This document shows, piece by piece, positions 1 through 8,829 of a stretch of 64,000 nucleotides of DNA (positions are counted from its first letter, which is position 1; each line of letters begins with the position of its first letter). The notes beneath the pieces are model-generated. The model worked only from the letters and a program-made list of their open reading frames with translations, made no database searches and was not told the DNA's origin. Source of the stretch: Elusimicrobiota bacterium. GTDB lineage: Bacteria; Elusimicrobiota; UBA5214; JBBAAG01. The stretch is taken from contig JBBAAG010000001.1 of the NCBI GenBank assembly GCA_041658405.1, forward strand, positions 86,522-150,521, given 5' to 3'. The translations under genes were made by a program, and so were the position numbers.

Positions 1-63
1 GTGTTCAATTGACCCGGTCTTATCATTAAATACGTGTAAAAGATTCTGTATCTGTATTTTCAT
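1..63 (-). CDS. possible 5' end of a CDS leaving the window
   Basis: On the minus strand an ATG at 63 opens a stop-free frame of 21 codons that runs to the window edge. It starts 12 bases downstream of the FAD oxidoreductase stop, where the next gene of the same operon would be expected. There is no convincing ribosome binding site and too little protein to identify a family, so this is only a possible partial gene. Confidence 0.3.
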   Translation of the reverse strand, partial: MKIQIQNLLHVFNDKTGSIEH

Positions 64-75
64 AGTGTCTATATT

Positions 76-1422
76 TTATAAAACCGCGTGTTGTTGTTTC
101 AATACCTGTCTTAACTCTTCCACCCGTGTAATCAACCCGCGGGGGGTAATTTTGTTTTTTATGCATAACGCTGCAGCTGCGCCTGCTGCGTGTCCTACCA
201 CCGCAACGATCGGCATTATCCGCATTGCACCCTGTCCCTCCCGGGTAGAGGATATACACCGCCCGGCAATTAGCATATTATCAATTTTCAATGGGACAAG
301 GCAACGGTAGGGTATATGGTAATAATCCCCGGGTTTTGGCCCGCCGGACATAAACGTTTGTGATTCTTCATCATGGAGGTCAATCGGGTAATTCCCGCAG
401 GCAATACCGTCATCAAACTTTTTTGCGTTTATAACATCCTGCCCGGAGAATACGTACTCACCGGTTATCCTCCGTGTTTCACGTACGCCAATCTGCGGAG
501 CGGTAGTCGTGATAAATGAGTTTTTGAACCCCGCAACGTTATCCCTCAAAAAATTCCATACCATCCATGCCTGGTACCGCGCGTCTACCTCCGCGGTGGT
601 TAATCCTTCACCGGTGGAACCATCCAGCCCGGGTACATGCGTGGTATTGAGTTCAACCTCACCCGGGATAAGCGTGGAATAAAAAAATATGTGCTGGTGG
701 ATAGGTTTTGGGTAGGTGCCTTCCTCCTGGCCTTTTTTTGTTAGGTCAAAATATCCGGCAATTGATGCACGGGATGCACCTTTTGTTTTGGTTGACCACT
801 TAAAAAACTGTTCCGGTGCTGCAGCTACGTCATCAATAGTTTTGTCAATCTCCACCCCGCCGATACGGAACATCAGCGTCATTGCCTGAAGTTCACCGGT
901 TGGGTGCTTACCTTTTTCATAAGGTACTCCGGAATAGTATGCAACATCACCGTCACCCGTGGCGTCCACCACAATTTTTGGGGTTATAGCAAACAATTTT
1001 GATTTCCCTGAAAATATGAGTGCGTCCACCCTGTTATTTTCTACTACAGCATCCACTACCTGTGAATGAAAGACAAGTTGTACTTTTGAGTCAACCAGCA
1101 TCTCAAGCAGCACCTGTTTCATTCCTTCCGGATGGAATGCGTTTTGTATAATCGCATTCTTTTTTGCCAGCCGGTCAAGGATTTCCTGAAACAATCCGCC
1201 GCATAAAGATTTCTCGCCGGATTTCCAGTTCATAAATATACTTACCCCGCCGGCTGTACCGTCACCGCCAAGCATACCCAGGCGTTCTACGAGTAAAGTC
1301 TTCGCGCCGGTACGCGCTGCAGCTACTGCTGCGCAAACTCCGGCAATCCCGCCCCCGGTTACCAGTACCTCAGGCGACTGGGTTACTTCCACACTTGTTT
1401 TGTACTCAATAGTTTTTGGCAT
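76..1422 (-). CDS. FAD-dependent oxidoreductase (FAD_oxidored family)
   Basis: 448 residues. An N-terminal Rossmann FAD-binding motif GGGIAG lies at residues 23-28, followed by an acidic end of strand 2 (LLVERLGMLGG) and a Gly-rich segment typical of the PF12831 family, which includes flavoproteins of unknown substrate often found beside sugar-catabolic genes. A second dinucleotide-type segment (VVDATGDGDVAYYSG) lies in the middle, and the C-terminal GRCISSTREGQGAMR stretch is the usual FAD-contacting end. No signal peptide, so cytoplasmic. It follows the EamA transporter gene by about 34 bases on the same strand, probably as one operon. An AAGGAGG sits unusually far (about 17 bases) from the ATG. 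Substrate unknown. Confidence 0.85.
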   Translation of the reverse strand: MPKTIEYKTSVEVTQSPEVLVTGGGIAGVCAAVAAARTGAKTLLVERLGMLGGDGTAGGVSIFMNWKSGEKSLCGGLFQEILDRLAKKNAIIQNAFHPEGMKQVLLEMLVDSKVQLVFHSQVVDAVVENNRVDALIFSGKSKLFAITPKIVVDATGDGDVAYYSGVPYEKGKHPTGELQAMTLMFRIGGVEIDKTIDDVAAAPEQFFKWSTKTKGASRASIAGYFDLTKKGQEEGTYPKPIHQHIFFYSTLIPGEVELNTTHVPGLDGSTGEGLTTAEVDARYQAWMVWNFLRDNVAGFKNSFITTTAPQIGVRETRRITGEYVFSGQDVINAKKFDDGIACGNYPIDLHDEESQTFMSGGPKPGDYYHIPYRCLVPLKIDNMLIAGRCISSTREGQGAMRIMPIVAVVGHAAGAAAALCIKNKITPRGLITRVEELRQVLKQQHAVL

Positions 1423-1456
1423 AATAAATGTACTGCGCTCCTCCTTACCTTAAAAC

Positions 1457-2329
1457 TCATAACGCCACAAGTACTACTGCTGTAAAGAAAAATAGCATAC
1501 TGACAAACCCCGGGACCGTGGGTTTCTCTCCCAGGAATAACATACCAATGATAAACGTAAACGGTATCATACTGGAGGTTAGTAATGCTGCCTGTGATGC
1601 TGCGATGTTTTTTAGGGATACCATAAAAAATATTTCTCCGGTGATAAGACATAAACCGGAGATTATACTGTACACCACACCATGTTTTGTGTAGCCCGGT
1701 TTTGTGAAATAAGATAATATCAATAATCCGATCACCGCGAAGATAGCTTTATAAAACATTGCATTAAACGGCATGTAGAGAGTTAATACGTATTTAGTAA
1801 ATACCGTACTTGACCCCCAGGATAATGCAACAAGGACTGCGCCAATCATTGCTACCACCGCGGTAGTAAGTTTGTTGTTACTCTTACTATTGTTTTTCTC
1901 TTCCCCGTTCCCGCTGAACATAGTCATAATCACTAACCCGGTAATAACGCAGAGTAGAGCAAGGAAGCTTAACAGCGTAAGTTTTTCATGTAAAAAAAGT
2001 ACCGCCAGAACAACAGTCCATACCGGTGAGGATGAGGATACCGGCCCGACACGGTGTAGGCTATCAAGTTTGAGAACATAAAAGTATAGTGTTGCACCGA
2101 CAATCCAGCCGGTAAGGCTTGCCATAAAGATAGGGAATATCATCCGCGGTTCTATCGGCTGAAGCCCTTCGATCCCCAGTGTGGCAATAAAGATTAATAC
2201 TACAAACACGATAAACCGTATGGTATTGAGTCCCACAGTCGTAGTGTCCCGCATTGCAATCTTACCGAAATACATTGCCAGAGTCCAGAATACCGCGGCT
2301 AATATACACAAAATACTGTAGATAAACAT
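1457..2329 (-). CDS. EamA/DMT-family transporter
   Basis: About 290 residues forming roughly ten hydrophobic helices in two repeated halves (about residues 1-140 and 155-290), the layout of the drug/metabolite transporter superfamily. The halves are joined by a polar Asn/Lys/Ser-rich linker near residue 150. I chose the ATG that begins directly at the first helix; a TTG 15 bases upstream (2344) is an alternative, and neither has a clear Shine-Dalgarno sequence. First gene of a two-gene minus-strand operon with the FAD oxidoreductase, so it may export or import a related metabolite. Substrate cannot be predicted. Confidence 0.85.
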   Translation of the reverse strand: MFIYSILCILAAVFWTLAMYFGKIAMRDTTTVGLNTIRFIVFVVLIFIATLGIEGLQPIEPRMIFPIFMASLTGWIVGATLYFYVLKLDSLHRVGPVSSSSPVWTVVLAVLFLHEKLTLLSFLALLCVITGLVIMTMFSGNGEEKNNSKSNNKLTTAVVAMIGAVLVALSWGSSTVFTKYVLTLYMPFNAMFYKAIFAVIGLLILSYFTKPGYTKHGVVYSIISGLCLITGEIFFMVSLKNIAASQAALLTSSMIPFTFIIGMLFLGEKPTVPGFVSMLFFFTAVVLVAL

Positions 2330-2389
2330 ATTTACGGCTAACAACTACTTTCTAAAGATAAACCATATCCGCTGATCATATTTGTTTAC

Positions 2390-2395
2390 ATTATA
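2390..2395 (-). promoter_or_regulatory. -10 box for the EamA/FAD oxidoreductase operon
   Basis: On the minus strand the sequence reads TATAAT 61 bases before the chosen EamA ATG. No good -35 is visible. It overlaps the divergent promoter of the response-regulator operon on the other strand, so the two operons share a short control region. Confidence 0.4.
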
Positions 2396-2408
2396 CAATA
2401 TCGCGCAA

Positions 2409-2436
2409 TTGCTTGACTTCTTATTTCAAGTATAGT
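2409..2436 (+). promoter_or_regulatory. sigma70-type promoter of the response-regulator operon
   Basis: TTGCTT (2409-2414), a 16-base spacer and TATAGT (2431-2436) lie 20 bases before the first response-regulator ATG, leaving a very short leader. It is divergent from the EamA promoter. Confidence 0.45.
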
Positions 2437-2455
2437 AACATTTTGAGTATTATTT

Positions 2456-2947
2456 ATGACGGATAAAAAAGATCCCAAAACGTGTTTAATACTCATAGTC
2501 GATGACGACTCCACAGTTGTAGATTTCTTCAGTACTACAATGGAGATTGAAGGGTTTACTACAGAAATTGCGTTCGACGGCGGTGAAGCTTTGGCAAGTA
2601 TGCGTAAGTCCAAACCTTCACTCATCCTGCTTGACCTCATGCTCCCAACCAAAGGCGGGTACGAAGTATTACGGGAAATGCAGTCGGATAAAGAACTTAA
2701 GGATATCCCGGTAATCGTTATTACCGCTAAGAGTTTGGAAGCTGAATCAAAAAAGTTTTTGGCGGAAGGCGTTAATATCCTTGAAATTATTGAGAAACCG
2801 ATTAATCCTACCATCCTCGCGCATAAGGTTCATAAAGCTCTTAATACACTGACAATGGAAGATAAAATTATTGAACGCGGGAAAAAACAGCTTGAACAGC
2901 TTAACATTAAACCTGAACAGTTAAAGAAAAAGTTATGGGATTACTGA
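2456..2947 (+). CDS. single-domain response regulator (receiver only)
   Basis: 163 residues: one CheY-like receiver domain (about 8-135) and a short helical tail rich in Lys, Glu and Gln. The acidic pair is in VDDDS near the start, the phospho-acceptor is Asp60 (LLDLMLP), the switch Thr is in VIVITAK and the conserved Lys is in IEKP. There is no DNA-binding or enzymatic output domain, so it must act by protein contact, or as a phosphate sink or relay. It overlaps the next receiver gene by 13 bases and is its paralogue, with the same EGVN..EIIEKP pattern. Confidence 0.9.
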   Translation: MTDKKDPKTCLILIVDDDSTVVDFFSTTMEIEGFTTEIAFDGGEALASMRKSKPSLILLDLMLPTKGGYEVLREMQSDKELKDIPVIVITAKSLEAESKKFLAEGVNILEIIEKPINPTILAHKVHKALNTLTMEDKIIERGKKQLEQLNIKPEQLKKKLWDY

Positions 2948-3333
2948 AGGACCGTCTGATACTTGTCGTAGATGACGACCTTATGGTTGCTGACCTGTTC
3001 AAACTTACCGTTGAATCCGAAGGCCTCCGTGCGGAGGTTGCTGGTGACGGAAAAATTGCGTTACAAAAAATTGCTGACCTCAAACCCGACCTCGTGATAC
3101 TAGACCTTATGATGCCCAATATGGGCGGGTACGAGGTACTGCGTAAACTTCAAGCTGATCCTGAACTAAATAAAATGCCGGTGATCGTTGCTACCGCTAA
3201 AATAATGGATCCCGGGACTAAGGCGGTGCTCACAGAAGGGGTTAATGTCCCTGAAATTATTGAAAAACCCGTGGATATTGAAGCGTTAATGAAACTTGTC
3301 CACCGTATGCTTCCGCAGGAGGGGAGGAAATGA
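2935..3333 (+). CDS. single-domain response regulator (receiver only), paralogue of the preceding one
   Basis: 132 residues, a bare receiver domain. Acidic pair in VVDDD, phospho-acceptor Asp57 (ILDLMMP), switch Thr in VATAK and conserved Lys in IEKPVD. The start overlaps the 3' end of the previous gene by 13 bases, and its own end overlaps the next ATG by 4 (ATGA), so all three are probably translationally coupled. No output domain. The cognate kinase is not adjacent; the only histidine kinase in the window is 55 kb away. Confidence 0.9.
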   Translation: MGLLKDRLILVVDDDLMVADLFKLTVESEGLRAEVAGDGKIALQKIADLKPDLVILDLMMPNMGGYEVLRKLQADPELNKMPVIVATAKIMDPGTKAVLTEGVNVPEIIEKPVDIEALMKLVHRMLPQEGRK

Positions 3334-3839
3334 ACATATTTACAAAAGTATTTACTAAAAAGTGGGTGCAGATAGTATCAGCAGTTATTGTTTTTATCCT
3401 CACCGTCTACACAGTCGTATATTTTGATATAACCTCCCGTGCGAAGGAAGCGTATCTTGAAGCTGAGAAATACCAGGCATGGCATACCGATCCGCAGTTA
3501 AAGGTTAAACAACTTGAGGAACAGTATACCACCGAAAAAAAAGCGCTGGAGAAACGGTTAAACCCGTCACTCATCAATACAATCCTCGGGGTGAAGAAAC
3601 TTACGAAAGAAGAACTTGCGCAGCAGGTTGATGCTATTGAGTTTGAACATACCCGCAGATTAAACGAGTCATCTATCAAGTACGCGTATGTATGGTACCA
3701 AACCTGTGTAGAACTATTTTCTCCGCCGGAATCTAAATGGGTAAAACTTTCCCGTGAAAAAATGCCGGCAGCCAAGGAGTTGTGGAAAGCAGAACTCCGT
3801 GCGAAGAAAATTCCGTTTGAAGACTATATGCTTGACTGA
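3330..3839 (+). CDS. membrane-anchored protein of unknown function
   Basis: 169 residues, family not recognised. One N-terminal membrane helix (about residues 13-30) is followed by a highly charged, helical, Lys/Glu-rich soluble part that probably faces the periplasm. Its start overlaps the receiver gene by 4 bases, and a membrane metallopeptidase gene begins 14 bases after its stop. Being a single-pass protein beside an M50-type peptidase, it could be the peptidase's substrate or partner; that is inference from position only. Confidence 0.7.
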   Translation: MNIFTKVFTKKWVQIVSAVIVFILTVYTVVYFDITSRAKEAYLEAEKYQAWHTDPQLKVKQLEEQYTTEKKALEKRLNPSLINTILGVKKLTKEELAQQVDAIEFEHTRRLNESSIKYAYVWYQTCVELFSPPESKWVKLSREKMPAAKELWKAELRAKKIPFEDYMLD

Positions 3840-3853
3840 CCTCAGAAAAAGAT

Positions 3854-4579
3854 ATGCCGGGATTCCTGAACTTTTTATTCAAAACATTAGTAACCATCCT
3901 CTTATTCCCGTTATCGATTGGCGCGGTATACGCACTGGCGCGGGTATTAACCGCTCCGCAGGCACGGAATACCGCCTATTTCTGGTACCTCGCGGGGGGT
4001 ACACTCGCGTATCCTGTCCTCCAAATCTTTATCCCGAAACCTATGTGGATATACACACTTGCGCATGAGGTTACCCACGCGATTACGTCAATATTATTCG
4101 GGGGTAAAGTGTTAAGCATGAAAGTAACCGCCCGGGGGGGTAAGGTGGTGGTAACAAAATCCAATTTTCTGGTAGCCCTGGCACCGTATGTATTCCCGTT
4201 CTACGCTGCAATACTTATGCTCCTATGGTATATTCTTACATTAACCTATGGCCCGGAGGTTGGATTGTACTACCACTGGTTTTTACTGGTACTGGGATTA
4301 CTTACAGGATTCCATCTCACACTTACATGGTACGCCATAAGTCTTGGCCAGACTGACCTAAAGCAAACAGGGGTTATGTTTTCATTATTCTTTGTGTTAT
4401 TCACTAACTGCGTATTCATAGTGCTGATAATGAAAGCCGCAGCGCCGGGTAGTGTTGATACAAAAACTTTTTTTACAGACCTTGCAGCGTTCCAGGGAAC
4501 CTTCTGGGTCTATGCGTACATCTACGCCATTAAACTATGGCAGTACATCATACTATTGACACGTTCCCTTACTCAATAA
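3854..4579 (+). CDS. M50-like membrane metallopeptidase
   Basis: 241 residues with about six hydrophobic segments. A zinc-protease motif HEVTH (His71, Glu72, His75) lies at a membrane-helix edge and is followed by an ILFGGKV segment, as in M50B-type peptidases. A later GQTDL around residue 170 could provide the third metal ligand. This is the layout of site-2-protease-like intramembrane proteases, though the family member here is divergent. It ends the four-gene receiver operon, which suggests a signalling role rather than housekeeping proteolysis. Activity and substrate are unproven. Confidence 0.7.
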   Translation: MPGFLNFLFKTLVTILLFPLSIGAVYALARVLTAPQARNTAYFWYLAGGTLAYPVLQIFIPKPMWIYTLAHEVTHAITSILFGGKVLSMKVTARGGKVVVTKSNFLVALAPYVFPFYAAILMLLWYILTLTYGPEVGLYYHWFLLVLGLLTGFHLTLTWYAISLGQTDLKQTGVMFSLFFVLFTNCVFIVLIMKAAAPGSVDTKTFFTDLAAFQGTFWVYAYIYAIKLWQYIILLTRSLTQ

Positions 4580-4584
4580 TAAGA

Positions 4585-5592
4585 TTACAAAATTGTATAT
4601 TCCTCTGCGTGTATCGCCACAGGTTTTCCTATCGCGATTGATTCATTCGCGCGGTAACTCAATAACGCGCCACGGATTGCTTTATTCACACCATTCGGCG
4701 GTTCTTTTTTGTTTAACACAGCATCCGCAAACGCATGAAGTTCGTACTCCCAGCCCTTATCACCCTTAGCAAGTTTTTCGGTAATAGTTTCCGTAGCGAA
4801 GCCATAAGCGTTAAGTTCAGTGAAGTCGTTGATATACACGGCCTTGCGGTTACTATAGATTTCAGTAACCTCCTTCGGCATTTTGTCATTACCTCTACTG
4901 GTGATAAGCGTAGTTCCCACAGATCCATCCGCAAAAGTTAGGGTTACACTCGCGGTATCCGGAACCTCAACTTTTTCGTCAGTGATAAACACCCCGCCTG
5001 CAGCGTAGATTGTTATGGGTTCAGCGTTTATGAGTTCGCATAACAAGTCAAGGATATGCACGCCTTCCCCGATAATCCGTCCCCCTCCAAAAGTTTTATC
5101 GTGGAGCCAGTGGTTAGGTTTTGTTGTGTTCTGCAGACGGTGATAAATTATGCGTTTCGAGTTTTCAGTGGATAACATTTCCTTTGCTTTCCTCACCAGT
5201 GGAGCTAACCCGCGGTTATACCCAACAGTATATTTTATGCCAGATTTTTTCACGGCTTCCGCGATACGCAGGCAGTCCGCGTAGTTTAACGCCATCGGCT
5301 TTTCGCAGACCACGTGTTTGCCCGCTTCCGCTGCTTTAACTGACAAGTCAGCGTGGGTATCATGACGTGTGGTGATAAACACGGCATCAATGTTTTTGTC
5401 ATCCAAAACTTTCTCCGCATCAGTTGTAGCGTACTCCGCGCCGGTAATATTTTTTAAATTATCCGCTGCGGGCTGTACAACATCGCAGGTAGCTATGACT
5501 TTGAATAATTGCGGTGCGTTCTTGATTATTGGTGAGTAAATCGTTTTCGCGAACCCTCCGCAGCCGATCATGCCGATCTTTAGTAATGACAT
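4585..5592 (-). CDS. Gfo/Idh/MocA-family NAD(P)-dependent oxidoreductase
   Basis: 335 residues. An N-terminal Rossmann fold (about 1-120) has the dinucleotide motif GMIGCGGFAK and the family's catalytic-site lysine motif VCEKPMAL near residue 95. The C-terminal alpha/beta domain includes GGGRIIGEGVHILDLL, where the His is the usual active-site residue. Members oxidise or reduce sugars and sugar derivatives in the cytoplasm; the substrate cannot be read from sequence. Single gene, tail to tail with the M50-like gene. A GGAG lies about 11 bases before the ATG. Confidence 0.88.
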   Translation of the reverse strand: MSLLKIGMIGCGGFAKTIYSPIIKNAPQLFKVIATCDVVQPAADNLKNITGAEYATTDAEKVLDDKNIDAVFITTRHDTHADLSVKAAEAGKHVVCEKPMALNYADCLRIAEAVKKSGIKYTVGYNRGLAPLVRKAKEMLSTENSKRIIYHRLQNTTKPNHWLHDKTFGGGRIIGEGVHILDLLCELINAEPITIYAAGGVFITDEKVEVPDTASVTLTFADGSVGTTLITSRGNDKMPKEVTEIYSNRKAVYINDFTELNAYGFATETITEKLAKGDKGWEYELHAFADAVLNKKEPPNGVNKAIRGALLSYRANESIAIGKPVAIHAEEYTIL

Positions 5593-5692
5593 AAAGTATA
5601 AAACTCCTTCTCCAAATATTTTGTGTTTCCAGATACAATTATACTATTTTTGCTCATTCTATGAATATCAGCTTGCTACCCATATCGTACAA

Positions 5693-6631
5693 TCAACTTA
5701 AGAAAATATTTTCATTGTGCCAAGAAAGGTAGTTTATTGAAGGCTTATTCTTTTCTTCGGGTACACTTTTTAATGAACTACCATGCACTGCATAATAATC
5801 TCTTCCATTCTCAAACTCCTCACGAATTCTTCTGCTGACTTCAACTTTTAAATCCGGTGTTATAGTAATATATCCCGTATCAAATAGCTTATGCAGATCC
5901 GAACGTAGTAATAAACCATTGGTGATTATATTGGGGCCGTTTTTAGAAATTGGCTGTATATGTGCCGCTTCTAAAACAGGTAACGTTCTTTCACCAGTAA
6001 TCGCACATTTTTTATAATAAATATCTGTTACTATTAACCTGAATCCACCCTGACCTAATCTAGATTTCGTTAGATAAGGATTTCCATATATTGCGGTCGA
6101 ATCTGGCATTTCGTATTTACTTATTGTAAGTAAGGGATTGTATTTCACTAATCTTTCTGAAATCATTTTAAACAAATTAAATCCTTCTGCTTCTTCAGTC
6201 TTATATATTTTTCCTCTAACTATATTTGAACTCCAACTTTGTGGTATATCAATCCAATCTTCTCTTTTAAAGAAAAATGGTGTTGAAAGCACGTTACATA
6301 CTATTGATAGAGTGTGAATATTTTTGTTGTTAATTTCTTTGTTATATTTTTTTAAAACTGGTAGAAAATCATCTAATGCTTTTACACCATTTTTTTCTCC
6401 AAACGTTTCCCATGCTAATGCAATTGGAATTATAGTACTTGTTTCAAAAAAGCCACCACCAACAATAAAATCTAATGGGCTATGCAATTTAAAAAGAAAA
6501 AGTTCTTTTGAAGACAATGCTTTAAAGGAGGTTAGTGATGGCTGCCAAAAATTTACTTCGTCGGGTAATGGATTTTGAGATGACAAATATTCAAACCATC
6601 TATTATCTGTTACACCTATCCAAATTTTCAC
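5693..6631 (-). CDS. HNH endonuclease (putative restriction-type nuclease)
   Basis: 312 residues. The C-terminal HNH_2-type nuclease core has Cys209, His224 (AAHIQP), Asn238 and His247 (RSDLHKLFD), matching H-N-H spacing. The long N-terminal part begins WIGVTDNRWFEYL and contains FLFKLHSPLDFIVGGGFF, which I recognise from a widespread family of predicted HNH restriction endonucleases; it probably recognises DNA or a modified base. GTG start at 6631 behind AAAGGTG. No methyltransferase is nearby. It is AT-rich compared with its flanks and divergent from a nuclease-helicase gene, so probably acquired together with it for defence (inference). Confidence 0.85.
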   Translation of the reverse strand: MKIWIGVTDNRWFEYLSSQNPLPDEVNFWQPSLTSFKALSSKELFLFKLHSPLDFIVGGGFFETSTIIPIALAWETFGEKNGVKALDDFLPVLKKYNKEINNKNIHTLSIVCNVLSTPFFFKREDWIDIPQSWSSNIVRGKIYKTEEAEGFNLFKMISERLVKYNPLLTISKYEMPDSTAIYGNPYLTKSRLGQGGFRLIVTDIYYKKCAITGERTLPVLEAAHIQPISKNGPNIITNGLLLRSDLHKLFDTGYITITPDLKVEVSRRIREEFENGRDYYAVHGSSLKSVPEEKNKPSINYLSWHNENIFLS

Positions 6632-6742
6632 ATATTCACCTTTTTACTTTAAAGATTTAGATAATATGATAATTCAAACGAGGCTTAACTTAACAAAAAC
6701 CGATTACGGGCGCGATTACTAGCTTTTAAATTAATGATACTA

Positions 6743-6803
6743 AACAACAACTTATCAATCAATAAATATGTTTATGTTGTTATCATCATCTTTTTTGTAT
6801 AAT
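6743..6803 (+). promoter_or_regulatory. divergent control region of the HNH/helicase pair
   Basis: A TATAAT at 6798-6803 precedes the helicase gene; the -35 is weak (TTGTTA or TGTTGT around 6775-6782). An inverted repeat AACAACA (6743-6749) / TGTTGTT (6775-6781) overlaps the -35 position and could be an operator. The rest of the 197-base gap is very AT-rich with no further gene. Confidence 0.35.
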
Positions 6804-6828
6804 TGTAAGTATATTCGGATATAAAGAA

Positions 6829-8826
6829 GTGGATAAATATCAAGAAATAATTATGAAAAGATCTTACTATTCTGACTCTATTGAGCGTTTTCTTAATACA
6901 AATACTGACGAAATTCTTGGAAAACTAACAAAAAACAGCGATTTTGATTTAGGACAAGCTCAAAGAGATTCATGGATAGAAGAAATTAGTATTTTAAAGT
7001 CAGTTCTTTCTTATTATACGGGCGCGATATATTTTGAATATTCTATCCCTCGAATGGGGAAACGCATAGACGTAGTACTTCTTATTGATTCCATAATCTT
7101 CGTTCTTGAATTTAAGATTGGCGAAAAACAATTTACTTCATATGCAATAGACCAAGTATATGATTACGCACTAGACTTAAAGAATTTTCACGAAACGAGT
7201 CATAACCAACCTATTGCACCAATTCTCATAGCAACAGGCGTTAAAAATTGTGATTTAGCTGATCCAATAATACGCATAGATGATAATTTGTTTTCACCTA
7301 TACGAACCAATGATAAATTTTTAAATACTGTCATTAAATATGTTCTACAATTTTCTCCCGAACACAAAATAGACCAACTGGCATGGGAAAAAGGGAGATA
7401 TTGCCCTACACCTACCATTATAGAAGCAGCTATGGCCCTCTATAATAGCCATTCCGTTAATGATATATCTCGAAACGATGCTAGCGCAAAAAATCTGAGC
7501 ATAACGTCAGAATCGATATCAGAAATTATTAGTTATTCAAAAACGAAATACAGAAAATCTATATGTTTTGTAACCGGCGTACCTGGGGCCGGGAAAACTT
7601 TAGTTGGACTTAATATTGCAACCAAATATATTGATAAATCGAGTGATCTCCATAGTGTATTTCTATCCGGAAACGGTCCGTTGGTATCAATACTACGGGA
7701 AGCTCTTGCACGTGATAAGGTTCAACAATCAAAAGAACGTGGAATACGAATAAGAAAAGGTATTGCAATGAGTGAAGTAAAGATGTTTATTCAAAATGTG
7801 CACAATTTTCGTGATGATTGTCTTGATAACTTAAAACCCCCATTGGAACATGTTGTTCTTTTTGATGAAGCGCAACGCGCGTGGAATAAAGAACAGACAA
7901 CAAATTTTATGCGTCGAAAAAAGAATAAGCCTAATTTTAACCGTTCAGAATCAGAATTTCTAATTTCATGCTTGGATCGACATACAGATTGGGCAGTTAT
8001 CGTATGTCTAGTTGGTGGAGGTCAGGAAATTAATACAGGTGAGGCAGGAATTAGTGAATGGTTAGCATCCTTGAATAACTCGTTTAAAGATTGGGATATT
8101 TATATATCCGCCCATCTTACCGATAGCGAATATAACACAAATGACGTTCTAGATAAATTAAAATCACGAATAAATATTAACTTAAAAAATGACTTACATC
8201 TTGCAGTATCAATGCGTTCTTTCCGAGCTGAACATGTTTCGTTATTAGTAAAGCAATTACTCGATCTTGAAAATGCCGAGGCATATAGAACTTTGATAGA
8301 AATTCAGGAAAAGTATCCTATTGTTTTGACTCGTAACTTGGCTAAAGCAAAACAGTGGCTCAGGTCGAAAGCACGAGGTTCAGAACGTTATGGCCTTGTC
8401 GTGTCTTCTCAAGCCGAACGACTAAAACCGTATGCAATAGATGTTAAATCACCAATGGAGCCAATTCATTGGTTTCTTGATGGAAAAGAAGATGTTCGTT
8501 CTTCCTATTATTTAGAAGACGTTGCAACAGAGTTTGATATCCAAGGCCTCGAACTTGATTGGGCAGGGATTATCTGGGATGCCGATTTCCGACATTCAAA
8601 TGAAGGTTGGAACCACTGGTCTTTTTGCGGTGATAGATGGAATCACATTAGGAAACCAGAAAGACAAAGTTACCAAAAGAATGCCTATCGCGTACTTTTA
8701 ACTCGTGCACGCCAAGGAATGGTGATTGTTGTACCAGAAGGAGATGCTGGTGATCCAACTCGAAAAAAAGAATATTATGACCCTACTTATGAATATTTAA
8801 AGGAAATTGGTTTTACGGAGATATAA
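6829..8826 (+). CDS. nuclease-helicase: PD-(D/E)XK-like domain fused to DUF2075 SF1-type helicase
   Basis: 665 residues from a GTG start; an ATG at 6853 is a possible alternative. N-terminal nuclease-like segment: Asp81 (KRIDVV) and Glu94-x-Lys96 (VLEFKIG) form a D..ExK pattern. Helicase motifs follow in order: Walker A GVPGAGKT (250-257), Walker B FDEAQ (Asp346-Glu347), a motif III-like LVGGGQEINTGEAG, MRSFR, the motif V region EFDIQGLELDWAG, and motif VI LLTRARQ (625-631). DUF2075 proteins are predicted DNA/RNA helicases seen in defence contexts. It pairs divergently with an HNH nuclease in an AT-rich insert. Role in restricting phage or plasmid DNA is inference. Confidence 0.85.
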   Translation: MDKYQEIIMKRSYYSDSIERFLNTNTDEILGKLTKNSDFDLGQAQRDSWIEEISILKSVLSYYTGAIYFEYSIPRMGKRIDVVLLIDSIIFVLEFKIGEKQFTSYAIDQVYDYALDLKNFHETSHNQPIAPILIATGVKNCDLADPIIRIDDNLFSPIRTNDKFLNTVIKYVLQFSPEHKIDQLAWEKGRYCPTPTIIEAAMALYNSHSVNDISRNDASAKNLSITSESISEIISYSKTKYRKSICFVTGVPGAGKTLVGLNIATKYIDKSSDLHSVFLSGNGPLVSILREALARDKVQQSKERGIRIRKGIAMSEVKMFIQNVHNFRDDCLDNLKPPLEHVVLFDEAQRAWNKEQTTNFMRRKKNKPNFNRSESEFLISCLDRHTDWAVIVCLVGGGQEINTGEAGISEWLASLNNSFKDWDIYISAHLTDSEYNTNDVLDKLKSRININLKNDLHLAVSMRSFRAEHVSLLVKQLLDLENAEAYRTLIEIQEKYPIVLTRNLAKAKQWLRSKARGSERYGLVVSSQAERLKPYAIDVKSPMEPIHWFLDGKEDVRSSYYLEDVATEFDIQGLELDWAGIIWDADFRHSNEGWNHWSFCGDRWNHIRKPERQSYQKNAYRVLLTRARQGMVIVVPEGDAGDPTRKKEYYDPTYEYLKEIGFTEI

Positions 8827-8829
8827 AAC

